Assembly (NCBI GenBank): GCA_938039295.1
Contig: CALHUY010000055.1
Span: 1 to 25,281, forward strand
Length of the DNA stretch: 25,281 nucleotides
Reading direction: 5' to 3'
Source: an uncultured Solobacterium sp.
GTDB taxonomy: Bacteria > Bacillota_I > Bacilli_A > Erysipelotrichales > Erysipelotrichaceae
Below the pieces are notes generated by a model. It saw nothing but the letters and a program-made list of their open reading frames with translations, had not been told where the DNA came from and did no database searches. Position 1 is the stretch's first letter. Every line of letters starts with the position of its first letter. Positions 14,722-22,866 of the stretch are shown in pieces. The position numbers were made by a program, and so were the translations under genes.

Positions 14722-14988
14722 ATGGCAAATATCAAGTCACAGAAGAAGCGCGCACTAACTAATCTGAAAAGACAGAATGCGAAGGCTGGACAGAAGAGCG
14801 AACTAAAGACAGCAATCAAGAAGGTTCTTTTAGCTGTAGAAGCTAAGGACGTTGAAGCTGCTACTGCTGCTTACAACACAGCAAATAAGTGCTTAGACAA
14901 GGCAGTTGTATCTCATATCAAGAATAACAACTATGCTGCTCGTCAGAAGTCAAGACTCGCTAAGGCTGTCAATTCCATTCAGAAATAA
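14722..14988 (+). CDS. rpsT: 30S ribosomal protein S20
   Basis: S20 is an all-helical primary-binding protein of the 30S subunit that contacts the 5' domain and helix 44 of 16S rRNA. The 88-residue protein has the family start MANIKSQKKRALTNLKRQNA and the ending NNYAARQKSRLAKAVNSIQK. The SD AGGAGGTG is very strong and the codons are those of a highly expressed gene (GCT, AAG). It is the only plus-strand gene in the window, divergent from fmt and convergent with trmK. It has its own promoter and a terminator shared with trmK. In other Firmicutes rpsT also sits opposite to its neighbours near lepA/holA; no holA is seen here. Confidence 0.98.
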   Translation: MANIKSQKKRALTNLKRQNAKAGQKSELKTAIKKVLLAVEAKDVEAATAAYNTANKCLDKAVVSHIKNNNYAARQKSRLAKAVNSIQK

Positions 14989-15021
14989 AAAACGTGGCTC
15001 TAAGAACCGCGTTTTTATTTT
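14986..15021. terminator. Bidirectional terminator shared by rpsT (+) and trmK (-)
   Basis: A 10-bp stem (one G-T pair) joins 14988-14997 (AAAAACGTGG) with 15007-15016 (CCGCGTTTTT); the loop is nine bases. T-rich tracts follow on both strands. The stop codons of both genes, rpsT TAA (14986-14988) and trmK TAA (15015-15017), overlap the edges of the stem. Confidence 0.85.
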
Positions 15022-15674
15022 GCCTCTAACCAATACTTCTTTTGTTGTAGTAATTCTTTGCGATAATTATCGTCGTGTGGATACTTTGCTAAAACCCCAT
15101 CAATAAAGGCTATCTGTCGATCACAATAGGAAAGATATTCTTTCCCCTTTTTTTGTTGGAGATAAACTCCACAGAGTATCTCATCATCACGATATAACTC
15201 ATGATAATCTGTTGTAAAACTGATTGCGATATAGTCAAAATCACGCTCTGTAATTAACTCTTCTTGATCAATCGTATAGTGATGATCACTAATCCATTTC
15301 CGTAAAAGTTCTGGTTTACGATTGACTTCAACAATCAACTGTTTACAAGTACTTAAACGCTTTTCTCCTGCAGCTTCTAGGATATCTTTTGCGGTGTAGT
15401 AGCCCATACCTGCAATCACCACAACATCCGCGTCTTGTGGTACATGTTCGAAGCCATTGGATAAGATTGTTTCGATTTGACTATCAAGGTTTTCCGCTTG
15501 GATATTGCGTTTGGCAATCTCTAATGGTCCCTTTGCAATATCACAAGCGTATGCTTTTTGTACCTTTTTCTGTTTGATTGCTAGGATAGGAAGAAAGGCA
15601 TGGTCTGTACCAATATCTGCCAAGACCACGCCTTTATTTATCATATCCGCAATTTTCTGGATACGTAAATTCAT
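15015..15674 (-). CDS. trmK: tRNA (adenine22-N1)-methyltransferase TrmK
   Basis: TrmK methylates N1 of A22 in the D-arm of tRNAs with S-adenosylmethionine. Family marks are the SAM loop VLADIGTDHAFLPI, the acidic loop ACDIAKGPLEIAKRN and VVIAGMG, which precedes the substrate pocket; here GMGYYT replaces the more usual GMGG. A coiled C-terminal part follows. The start is uncertain. ATG at 15672-15674 (219 residues) lies one base after the rpoD stop (TAAGATG) and suits coupling. A TTG at 15684-15686 has a better-placed AAAGGA SD, would add MTNK, and is a real alternative. It follows rpoD, as trmK does in Bacillus. Confidence 0.9.
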   Translation of the reverse strand: MNLRIQKIADMINKGVVLADIGTDHAFLPILAIKQKKVQKAYACDIAKGPLEIAKRNIQAENLDSQIETILSNGFEHVPQDADVVVIAGMGYYTAKDILEAAGEKRLSTCKQLIVEVNRKPELLRKWISDHHYTIDQEELITERDFDYIAISFTTDYHELYRDDEILCGVYLQQKKGKEYLSYCDRQIAFIDGVLAKYPHDDNYRKELLQQKKYWLEAK

Positions 15675-15675
15675 C

Positions 15676-17076
15676 TTATTTGTCAAAGAAATCCTTTAAT
15701 CTCTTTGAGCGTGATGGATGTTTCAATTTACGTAGTGCTTTTGCTTCAATCTGACGAATACGTTCACGAGTAACATTGAATTCACGTCCTACTTCTTCAA
15801 GTGTACGTGTACGTCCATCATATAAACCAAAACGTAAGCGTAATACCTTTTCTTCACGTTCTGTTAAACCACTAAGAACGCTATTGATTTCATCCTTCAA
15901 TAACTGATTACTTGCGTATTGATCAGGACTGAGTGCTTCTTTATCTTCGATAAAGTCACCTAAGTGAGAATCATCTTCTTCACCAATTGGTGTTTCTAGT
16001 GATACAGGTTCTAAGGCAATCTTTTGGATTTCTCTTACCTTTTCTGGAGAGATACCTTCCATACGTTGGCTGATTTCTTCAGCAGATGGATCACGTCCTA
16101 ATTCCTGCACCAATTGACGTTGTACACGTGTTAACTTATTGATTGTTTCTACCATGTGTACTGGAATACGGATTGTTCTAGCCTGGTCTGCAATTGCACG
16201 TGTAATAGCCTGACGAATCCACCATGTTGCGTATGTAGAGAACTTGAATCCCTTCGTATAGTCGAACTTTTCAACTGCCTTTACAAGACCCATGTTACCT
16301 TCTTGGATTAAGTCTAAAAATAACATACCTCTACCAACATATTTCTTGGCAATCGATACAACTAAACGTAAGTTACTGGAGATTAAGATATTTCTAGCCT
16401 CTTCATCGCCTTCTTCAATACGCTTTGCGATTTCAGGTTCATCTTCTGGCTTTAAGAGTGGTACACGTCCAATTTCCTTTAAGTACATCTTAACAGGGTC
16501 ATTTAACTGTACATTGCCACCTGAAGAGAAGGATGTTAAATCCAAAAGACTAGCTAATGGTTTTTCTTCATCGTCATCTAGATCTGGGTCTTTACCTTCA
16601 ACATCTTCATCTTCTACATCATCAACATCATCATCTAGTAAGTCTAAGTCATCATCTTCTGCTGCAGTAAGTTCTTCGATATCCTCATCTTCAACAATCT
16701 GGATATTCTCTGTATTGAACCAATCCCAGAGTTCGTCCATATCATCGTCAGACATATCTAAGTGCTCTAAGGATGTCATGACATCTTTCTGTGCGATGGA
16801 ACCATTCTTCTTAGCAATTTCCTTATAATCGTCTTTGAGTTCATCAAGGTTCTTTAATTCTTTCACCTTTCCTGAACGCTTATATGTTTCAATTTCTTTT
16901 GTGTCTTTCTTGTTGTCTTTCACTTTTGTTTTTTTCTCTTTCGCTTCTTTCGTTTTCTTAGGAGCTTTTTCTTCTGCTACTTCTACCTTTTTCTTTTTGG
17001 AAGTTGCTTTTTTTACTACAACTTCCTCTTTTTCTTTCTTTGAAGCTTTCGTAGTTTTACTTGTTTCCTTCTTCAT
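15676..17076 (-). CDS. rpoD: RNA polymerase primary sigma factor SigA/RpoD
   Basis: This is the housekeeping sigma factor that directs RNA polymerase to -35/-10 promoters such as those in this window. At 466 residues it is longer than the about 370 of Bacillus SigA because of its N-terminus: residues 1-60 are lysine-rich and disordered, 70-125 look like region 1.1, and 126-173 are a very acidic linker. Then come region 1.2 (NDPVKMYLKEIGRVPLL, 192-208), region 2 (NLRLVVSIAKKYVGRGM; FKFSTYATWWIRQAITRAI, reading and melting the -10), region 3 (IRIPVHMVETI) and region 4 (TLEEVGREFNVTRERIRQIE, reading the -35). ATG at 17074-17076 has a GGAGGT SD. It overlaps dnaG by 20 bases in the conserved dnaG-rpoD arrangement. 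Confidence 0.97.
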   Translation of the reverse strand: MKKETSKTTKASKKEKEEVVVKKATSKKKKVEVAEEKAPKKTKEAKEKKTKVKDNKKDTKEIETYKRSGKVKELKNLDELKDDYKEIAKKNGSIAQKDVMTSLEHLDMSDDDMDELWDWFNTENIQIVEDEDIEELTAAEDDDLDLLDDDVDDVEDEDVEGKDPDLDDDEEKPLASLLDLTSFSSGGNVQLNDPVKMYLKEIGRVPLLKPEDEPEIAKRIEEGDEEARNILISSNLRLVVSIAKKYVGRGMLFLDLIQEGNMGLVKAVEKFDYTKGFKFSTYATWWIRQAITRAIADQARTIRIPVHMVETINKLTRVQRQLVQELGRDPSAEEISQRMEGISPEKVREIQKIALEPVSLETPIGEEDDSHLGDFIEDKEALSPDQYASNQLLKDEINSVLSGLTEREEKVLRLRFGLYDGRTRTLEEVGREFNVTRERIRQIEAKALRKLKHPSRSKRLKDFFDK

Positions 17077-18817
17077 CGAGATACCTCCGCAGTTCTAGAA
17101 TGCACTTTTGATACTTTTCCATAAGTACCTTTTGACTCATATCGTTAAGACCAGGTTGTGAGAGTTGTTCGTAATACGCATCTCTCTCCTTCTGCAATGT
17201 TGTAATTTTTACCTTGCGAATGGCTCCTCTTAGGACCGCTTCGTCATAGTCGATATCATATGCAGGCATGGATACCAGTCTTGTTAGTAAGTCTTTTACT
17301 TCTTGCTTATCTGTACGGTCAATCAGATGACTTGGATCAGCGTCATGGAATGTATGTAGACTATCAATGATTAACATCGCCAATAACTTGTGCGTCTTAT
17401 CATTTAGATAGCCTAACTCTACTTCAAAAGTATGCGCATGACTTGCTGACTTTAACATCATCATTAGTATTAAATCTTCCGCATCTAGGGAACCATCTGG
17501 AATCGATAGTTTCTTCTGTACGGTTTGATTGGTTGGTCGATTCATTGTTTGTGGCACATAGTTAACTGGCATATGTGTCATTTCCGCCAATTGCTGTGTA
17601 AAATAGCGGCGGTCTACTTCGTCAGGTAATGTCGCAATATCTGCCTGTACCTTACGAACCAATTCTTTTTTATCAGAGTAGTTATTTAGATTTGTCTGTG
17701 AAACTTGATACTCAATCACAAACTCCATCCAAGTAACTTCATCTTTGAGAACACTTATTAAACCTTCTGCCCCTTGTTGGCGTACAAGTTCATCGGGATC
17801 TTTTCCTGTCAGATTGCGAATCACTGATACATCACAACCTGCTTTTCTAGCCATATGAACTGCACGTAAGGTAGCAGCTTGTCCAGCACGGTCGCCATCA
17901 TAACAAAACACAATCTTCGCTGCGATATTCTTTAACAGATGAATCTGTCTTTCCGTACAGGATGTACCTAATGTACATACCACATTGAAGATACCAGCCT
18001 TCGCAAAGGCAATCACGTCTGTTACACCTTCACACACATAAATCTTTCCTTCCTTACGGGCAACAGCCTTTGCACGGTGATAGTTATATACAATATCACC
18101 CTTGGTAAAGATATCTGTTTCGTTTGTATTGATATATTTGGAAGGATTATTTGGATCTAGAATGCGTGCACTAAATCCTATCGGATTACCGTATTGGTCA
18201 TGAATTGGGAAAGTAATACGACCAGCAAAGGTATCATGGATACCAGACTCATTGATACGTATTAAGTTTGCACGATTCATATCCGCATCACTAAAACCTT
18301 TAGCATGTAGAAAGTGATATAACGACGTCTGATTTGGGTTATAGCCTATCTGAAACTCACGAATCAAATCTGCAGTCATCCCACGCTTTTCAAGATACTT
18401 CTTTTCATTCACGGCTTCAGGTGTATCCAGTTGATACATCATATACTGAATCGCCGCATTCATCACATTGTACAGTGCTTCTTTATGAGGATCCTTACTA
18501 GTTCTCTGCTCTATATCAACATCGACCTGTAAAGGATAGTTAATCAAAGACGCAACTCTACCAACGGCTTCGGGGAAAGTGATATTCTCATAGTTCTGTA
18601 CGAATGTATACACATTGCCACCATTACCGCAAACAAAGCATTTATAGATTTTCTTTTCTGGTGAAATAGACATCGATGGATCATGGTCATCATGGAAAGG
18701 ACAAATCGCTACATATGAATTCCCTTTGCGATGAACCTGAATATAGTGACCGATGACATCGACAATATCCGCTTTTTCACGAATGGCATTTATATCATGA
18801 TCACTAATCTTTGCCAT
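17057..18817 (-). CDS. dnaG: DNA primase DnaG
   Basis: DnaG makes RNA primers at the replication fork and works with the DnaB/DnaC-type helicase. The 586-residue protein has the CHC2 zinc site Cys39, His42, Cys60, Cys63 (CPFH ... CFVC), then the primase core. It has a TOPRIM domain with the catalytic EGVTD and FCYDGDRAG, the conserved ARILDPNNPSKYINTNET before it, and a C-terminal helical domain for helicase contact. ATG at 18815-18817 follows GGAGGG. It starts 12 bases after glyQS and overlaps rpoD at its end, so glyQS-dnaG-rpoD is one unit from the promoter at 20250-20278. Confidence 0.97.
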   Translation of the reverse strand: MAKISDHDINAIREKADIVDVIGHYIQVHRKGNSYVAICPFHDDHDPSMSISPEKKIYKCFVCGNGGNVYTFVQNYENITFPEAVGRVASLINYPLQVDVDIEQRTSKDPHKEALYNVMNAAIQYMMYQLDTPEAVNEKKYLEKRGMTADLIREFQIGYNPNQTSLYHFLHAKGFSDADMNRANLIRINESGIHDTFAGRITFPIHDQYGNPIGFSARILDPNNPSKYINTNETDIFTKGDIVYNYHRAKAVARKEGKIYVCEGVTDVIAFAKAGIFNVVCTLGTSCTERQIHLLKNIAAKIVFCYDGDRAGQAATLRAVHMARKAGCDVSVIRNLTGKDPDELVRQQGAEGLISVLKDEVTWMEFVIEYQVSQTNLNNYSDKKELVRKVQADIATLPDEVDRRYFTQQLAEMTHMPVNYVPQTMNRPTNQTVQKKLSIPDGSLDAEDLILMMMLKSASHAHTFEVELGYLNDKTHKLLAMLIIDSLHTFHDADPSHLIDRTDKQEVKDLLTRLVSMPAYDIDYDEAVLRGAIRKVKITTLQKERDAYYEQLSQPGLNDMSQKVLMEKYQKCILELRRYLDEEGNK

Positions 18818-18829
18818 ATTCCCTCCTTC

Positions 18830-20209
18830 TTAGAAACGAATTTCCTTACAAATCTTATTACGAACTTCTTCTACAGTCATACGTTCTTGTTCCATGGAGT
18901 CACGGTAACGGATTGTAACTGTACCATCTTCCATCGTCTGTTCGTCAATTGTGATACAGAATGGAGTACCAACTTCATCTTGACGACGATAACGCTTACC
19001 AATAGAACCTGCTTCATCATATGTCACTGTGAAGTCATAAGATAATTCATGACGAATTTCTTCTGCCTTTTCAGCGTACTTCTTGCGCAGTGGTAAGATT
19101 GCGGCCTTCACAGGTGCTAGCACTGGGTTAAAGCGCATAACTACACGTGTCTCACCATTTTCAAGTGTTTCTTCATCATATGCATCTGTAAAGAACATGA
19201 AGAATAGACGTTCAACACCTACTGCTGGTTCAACTACATATGGAATATATTTCTCATTTGTAATTGGGTCTAAGTAAGACATATCCTTACCAGATGTATT
19301 CTGGTGTTGTGTTAAGTCGTAGTCTGTACGGTCTGCAATACCCCAAACTTCACCCCAACCCCATGGGAACTTGTATTCAATGTCTGTTGTGCCCTTTGAG
19401 TAGAATGATAACTCTTCCTTCTCATGGTCTCTGAAACGTAAGTTTTCTGGATTTCCACCTAACTTCACAATCCAATCCATGCAGAAGTTACGCCAATATG
19501 GGAACCACTCATCATCAGTACCTGGCTTGCAGAAGAATTCCATTTCCATCTGTTCAAATTCACGTGTACGGAAGATAAAGTTACCTGGTGTAATTTCATT
19601 ACGGAAAGACTTACCAATCTGGCAGATACCAAATGGTAACTTCTTACGATATGCACGAGCTACATGCTTGAAATCCACAAACATACCCTGTGCTGTTTCA
19701 GGTCTTAGATAAATTGTATTCTTAGAATCTTCCAATGTTCCTTGGAATGTCTTAAACATCAAGTTGAATTGACGAATGGATGTAAAGTTATGTCCACCAC
19801 AATCAGGACATGGAACGTTATTATCCTTGATGTATTGTTCCATCTGTTCATTGCTCCAACCCTCTGGATTTACTGTTCCATTGGAGAAGGATTCAATTAA
19901 TTGGTCAGCACGATGTCTTGTATGACACTGCTTGCAGTCCATTAAAGGATCAGAAAAACCCTTTAAGTGTCCTGATGCTTCCCAAACCTTAGGATTCATT
20001 AAGATAGCTGCTTGAATCTCTTCATTGTTTGGGTCTTCTTGTATAAACTTCTTTTGCCACGCACGCTTGATGTTATCTTTGAGATTAACACCTAAAGGAC
20101 CAAAGTCCCAAGTATTACTTAAACCACCATAAATTTCTGAGCCTTGAAATACAAATCCTGTATTCTTTGCATGCGAAACAATTAAGTCAAATGTCTTCTG
20201 TCTATCCAT
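18830..20209 (-). CDS. glyQS: Glycyl-tRNA synthetase, single-chain (alpha2) type
   Basis: This enzyme charges tRNA-Gly. The 459-residue protein is the dimeric class II type found in eukaryotes, archaea and some Firmicutes, not the GlyQ/GlyS two-subunit type of Bacillus at the same locus. Marks are motif 1 region GSEIYGGLSNTWDFGPLG, a zinc-like pair CKQC ... CPDC, motif 2 QIGKSFRNEI / FRTREFEQMEME and motif 3 EPAVGVERLFFMF, then the anticodon-binding domain (LAPVKAAILPLRKKY). ATG at 20207-20209 has a GGAGG SD at 20220-20224 and a strong promoter 40 bases further up. The leader of about 35 bases is too short for a T-box. The locus position is conserved although the enzyme type differs. Confidence 0.96.
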   Translation of the reverse strand: MDRQKTFDLIVSHAKNTGFVFQGSEIYGGLSNTWDFGPLGVNLKDNIKRAWQKKFIQEDPNNEEIQAAILMNPKVWEASGHLKGFSDPLMDCKQCHTRHRADQLIESFSNGTVNPEGWSNEQMEQYIKDNNVPCPDCGGHNFTSIRQFNLMFKTFQGTLEDSKNTIYLRPETAQGMFVDFKHVARAYRKKLPFGICQIGKSFRNEITPGNFIFRTREFEQMEMEFFCKPGTDDEWFPYWRNFCMDWIVKLGGNPENLRFRDHEKEELSFYSKGTTDIEYKFPWGWGEVWGIADRTDYDLTQHQNTSGKDMSYLDPITNEKYIPYVVEPAVGVERLFFMFFTDAYDEETLENGETRVVMRFNPVLAPVKAAILPLRKKYAEKAEEIRHELSYDFTVTYDEAGSIGKRYRRQDEVGTPFCITIDEQTMEDGTVTIRYRDSMEQERMTVEEVRNKICKEIRF

Positions 20210-20249
20210 TGAAAATGAGCCTCCAAAATATTCCCATAATATCCTGTAA

Positions 20250-20278
20250 AGTATAGCATTTTCAACCTATTTTTACAA
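20250..20278 (-). promoter_or_regulatory. Sigma-A promoter of glyQS-dnaG-rpoD-trmK
   Basis: Minus strand: -35 TTGTAA (20273-20278), 17-base spacer, extended -10 TGCTATACT (TATACT at 20250-20255). Transcription should begin near 20243, about 35 bases before the glyQS start. No T-box or other riboswitch fits between. Confidence 0.75.
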
Positions 20279-20303
20279 TCTTACGATATGTCATATCACT
20301 ACT

Positions 20304-20343
20304 AAAAAAATAAAATTCCCCTAGTTGTATTCTCTAGAGGAAT
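20304..20343 (-). terminator. Intrinsic terminator of the DUF438/hemerythrin gene
   Basis: Minus strand: 10-bp stem with one G-T pair, ATTCCTCTAG / CTAGGGGAAT (20334-20343 with 20315-20324), nine-base loop, then a T-rich tail ending in seven T (20304-20310). It is 32 bases past the stop codon. Confidence 0.85.
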
Positions 20344-20375
20344 GAAATATTTATACTTCAAAACTGATATTGAAT

Positions 20376-21938
20376 TTATCTTAAATCAATCGGTCCTTTT
20401 TTATCATTTTTAATAGCATCTGCTAGACCATCGATAATCTGTACAGCTTCTAATGTGCCCAAATATGTACCATCATCGTCACGTAAAGCAAAGTAATTTA
20501 TGACAACTGGATGTCCCGAACGTTCAGACAATATGGTAAGACTATCACGTTTACCCTTCTTAAAATCACTAATTAACATACGTACAATTGGTTCAACACG
20601 CTTTGGGTGACAAGAATATACAGGTCTACCAATTGCCATTTGGGGACGTGTGAATACCTTTTCACCTTCATTAAAGTAGATGTTTATATCATTTTCATCA
20701 ACAAGTGTAATTTCAACAGGAAGTGTATTTAACATTGCCTTTAACTGTTTCAAACTCATATGTCCACCCGAAATCTCAATATTTTCATCGTGGATAATGC
20801 TTGGCTGTTCAAGTTCTTTTACCTTATCCCATACTGGTACATCTTCTTTGGCAAGATAGCAATAACCATACATTGGGAAATCTCTTGCGATTGCGATCCA
20901 TTCATCTTCAGTAAAATAATTCGTTACTAGTGGGAATAAGATATTCTTTTCTTTGAAAATCATTTCATTCATACGCTTAACAACACGTCGTAGTGAATCC
21001 ATATCCTTAGAATCTTCCACTACAAACTTCTTTAATTCTTGTTTGATTTCATCTTCCACACCCCACATAACATCACTTGGGCCAGGGAAATTGTATTTAT
21101 CCTTTAGAAGTGGGAACATTGTTTCTTCTTTTTTCTTGTAATGAGATTCGATAGCACGTAGTTCTTTTACATCTGCTAGAACATCCTCAGGTTTTACATC
21201 TTCCTTGAGTTTTTCTTCTAGTGCTATAACGCGCTTTTCAATTTGTGCATTTTCTAATTCCAAAATATTTAAAGGATGCCCTTGGGTACGCAATAATACA
21301 GTTGTAGCATCTGCTGTTTGTTCATCAAAGCTGGCAATTGTATCTAAAACACGCTCCTCTTCTGCTGAACGTTCAACTTCCTTCTCTGCATTCGCAATTC
21401 TTTCACTACGTGTAGCCCCATGGAATAATGCTGAATGGACATCACATAAGCGTTGTACATCACTGAGTTTTGTACCTTCTGAAAGAAGGGTTTGTTCAGC
21501 ACGTGCAATTTCTACAGCTGAAACATCCGAGAAATTAGCCGCAAAATCTTTTCTAACAGATTCAATATCCTCACCATTACTTAAGCGCTGAACATATGAT
21601 TTTAACAATGCTTCACGATCACTAGCATTCAAGTCACTACTCTTTCCTAAATCTGCTGATAAAGCTTTCATTTTTTCTTCCTGTTGTTTTTGTAATTGTT
21701 CAGGCGTATTTATTACTTCAAAACCACTTAATTCGAAAGCATCAATAATTGTAGAAAGAGGAATTTCTTTCACTCTTGCACCTTTTGGAATAGTCATCAT
21801 CTTACCCATTGTATTTAACATGGATGGCTTTACGATTTCAGTAAAGCCCAATTCAGACATAATATCTTTTACTTCAGGATATGCACTTGCAATATCGAAT
21901 ACACTCTTTGATAAATCTATCGTTTTCTTTTCCATCAT
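20376..21938 (-). CDS. DUF1858/DUF438 protein with hemerythrin-like and PAS domains
   Basis: This soluble protein of about 520 residues has four parts. A DUF1858-like N-terminal domain lies at about 9-75 (VFDIASAYPEVKDIMSELGF). DUF438 lies at 95-180, with DVHSALFHG. A hemerythrin-like four-helix part at 215-345 has candidate metal ligands His223 (GHPLN), His268 and Glu273 (ESHYKKKEETMFP) and Glu332 (FKEKNILFP). A PAS domain lies at 395-515 (LPVEITLVDEND ... GRPVYSCHPKRV). Numbering counts from a GTG two codons before the chosen start. The chosen ATG at 21936-21938 has GAGG five bases upstream; the next codon is also ATG. Such proteins occur in anaerobic Firmicutes and are thought to sense oxygen, NO or redox state; no output domain is visible. 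It is a single-gene unit between recO and glyQS, places that are close in many Firmicutes. Confidence 0.9.
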   Translation of the reverse strand: MMEKKTIDLSKSVFDIASAYPEVKDIMSELGFTEIVKPSMLNTMGKMMTIPKGARVKEIPLSTIIDAFELSGFEVINTPEQLQKQQEEKMKALSADLGKSSDLNASDREALLKSYVQRLSNGEDIESVRKDFAANFSDVSAVEIARAEQTLLSEGTKLSDVQRLCDVHSALFHGATRSERIANAEKEVERSAEEERVLDTIASFDEQTADATTVLLRTQGHPLNILELENAQIEKRVIALEEKLKEDVKPEDVLADVKELRAIESHYKKKEETMFPLLKDKYNFPGPSDVMWGVEDEIKQELKKFVVEDSKDMDSLRRVVKRMNEMIFKEKNILFPLVTNYFTEDEWIAIARDFPMYGYCYLAKEDVPVWDKVKELEQPSIIHDENIEISGGHMSLKQLKAMLNTLPVEITLVDENDINIYFNEGEKVFTRPQMAIGRPVYSCHPKRVEPIVRMLISDFKKGKRDSLTILSERSGHPVVINYFALRDDDGTYLGTLEAVQIIDGLADAIKNDKKGPIDLR

Positions 21939-22013
21939 TTTCACCTCACTTTTTTAGTATACGTCACAACTTAAAAAAAGTGATATAACACTATCTCATT
22001 CGATATTGAAACC

Positions 22014-22051
22014 AAAAAAGAAAAAGAGATTTAGCTAAATCCCAAATCTCT
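22014..22051 (-). terminator. Intrinsic terminator of the phoH...recO unit
   Basis: Minus strand: 8-bp stem AGAGATTT / AAATCTCT (22044-22051 with 22025-22032), 11-base loop, then TTTTTCTTTTTT-type tail (22014-22024). The 14-base palindrome GATTTAGCTAAATC lies inside and offers a competing smaller hairpin. It is 63 bases after recO; the stretch between holds a 6-bp hairpin at 22076-22092 without a T-tail. Confidence 0.8.
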
Positions 22052-22113
22052 TCGAATCATTCATTTCATTGCTTTCTTAGTAGAAAACTAAGTACTTATA
22101 TTTCATCTTTCGA

Positions 22114-22866
22114 CTATACAATCGTATGTAGATGCATATAAAAATTCATTGATTTTAATTGTATATCCGCATGAAGATACAAAATATCTACAAGGTATTG
22201 TAAATCCTTCATATCCCCTTCGATATACTGGTTAACGATATCGATTTTGTTAAGACCTGCTTTACATAACAAACGAAAACGTCGCAAGTCTTCTGTCTTC
22301 ATAAAAGGAATGTGATGTTCTTCGGCGTGCTCTTGACACAAGAAACCTCCATCCTTCGGACTCACCGTAACAACATGCGTATTTCCACAAGTAACACATG
22401 CATCGACATCTGGAAGTAACCCTGCAACATCTAGCATATCTACAAATAGAAGCGATAGTACAAGGGTTGGATCATATCCCTGGTCTAGCTTTGAAAAAAC
22501 AATCTCCAAGAATGCATACTCATCGCTATTTGTCATATCACCACTTGCTTGTAGTGTTAATACGTCAATAAGTTCAGCCGCAACCGCAGCTGCACTAGAG
22601 GCTGTAATATCCTCATGCATAAAGCGATAGTACTCCTTACAACGTGCATTCTTTAAACGGAAGATCGTCTTAGTCTCGTTATAATCGAATAAGATTTCTG
22701 TTTTTGTATAAGGCATAATTGAACCAGCATTCTTGCTAGTCATTTTACGTACACCCTGTGCCACAAAGGATAGCTTGCCATACTCTTTCGTTAGTACACT
22801 AAGTATCACATCTGCTTCACGATAGTCGCTTTGCTTTAGTACAAATCCAGTAATGCGATCATTCAT
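22114..22866 (-). CDS. recO: DNA repair protein RecO
   Basis: RecO helps RecR load RecA on SSB-coated single strands and anneals DNA in RecF-pathway repair. The 250-residue protein has the N-terminal OB-fold (ITGFVLKQSDYREADVILSVLTKEYGKLSFVAQGVRK), a helical middle and the C-terminal zinc part CVTCGN ... GGFLCQEH. I chose ATG at 22864-22866 (start MNDRITGF), which gives the usual length, has GGAG nine bases upstream, and overlaps the era stop by eight bases. Longer in-frame starts inside era add residues not seen in RecO. It is the last gene of the unit before the terminator; era-recO adjacency is widely conserved. Confidence 0.95.
   Translation of the reverse strand: MNDRITGFVLKQSDYREADVILSVLTKEYGKLSFVAQGVRKMTSKNAGSIMPYTKTEILFDYNETKTIFRLKNARCKEYYRFMHEDITASSAAAVAAELIDVLTLQASGDMTNSDEYAFLEIVFSKLDQGYDPTLVLSLLFVDMLDVAGLLPDVDACVTCGNTHVVTVSPKDGGFLCQEHAEEHHIPFMKTEDLRRFRLLCKAGLNKIDIVNQYIEGDMKDLQYLVDILYLHADIQLKSMNFYMHLHTIV

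Noticed and set aside
16292..16828. Plus-strand open frame of serine runs opposite rpoD
   Set aside because: It is the antisense of the Asp/Glu-rich linker of SigA (GAT/GAA read backwards as Ser and Phe codons); no start signals.
20210..20375. T-box or other riboswitch before glyQS
   Set aside because: The promoter at 20250-20278 leaves about 35 bases of leader, and the hairpin further up is the terminator of the previous gene.
21983..21998. Four-base stem AGTG/CACT followed by seven T on the minus strand, upstream of the DUF438 gene
   Set aside because: Too short for a working terminator; probably chance in an AT-rich gap. A promoter for the gene should be near here but none matches well enough to call.
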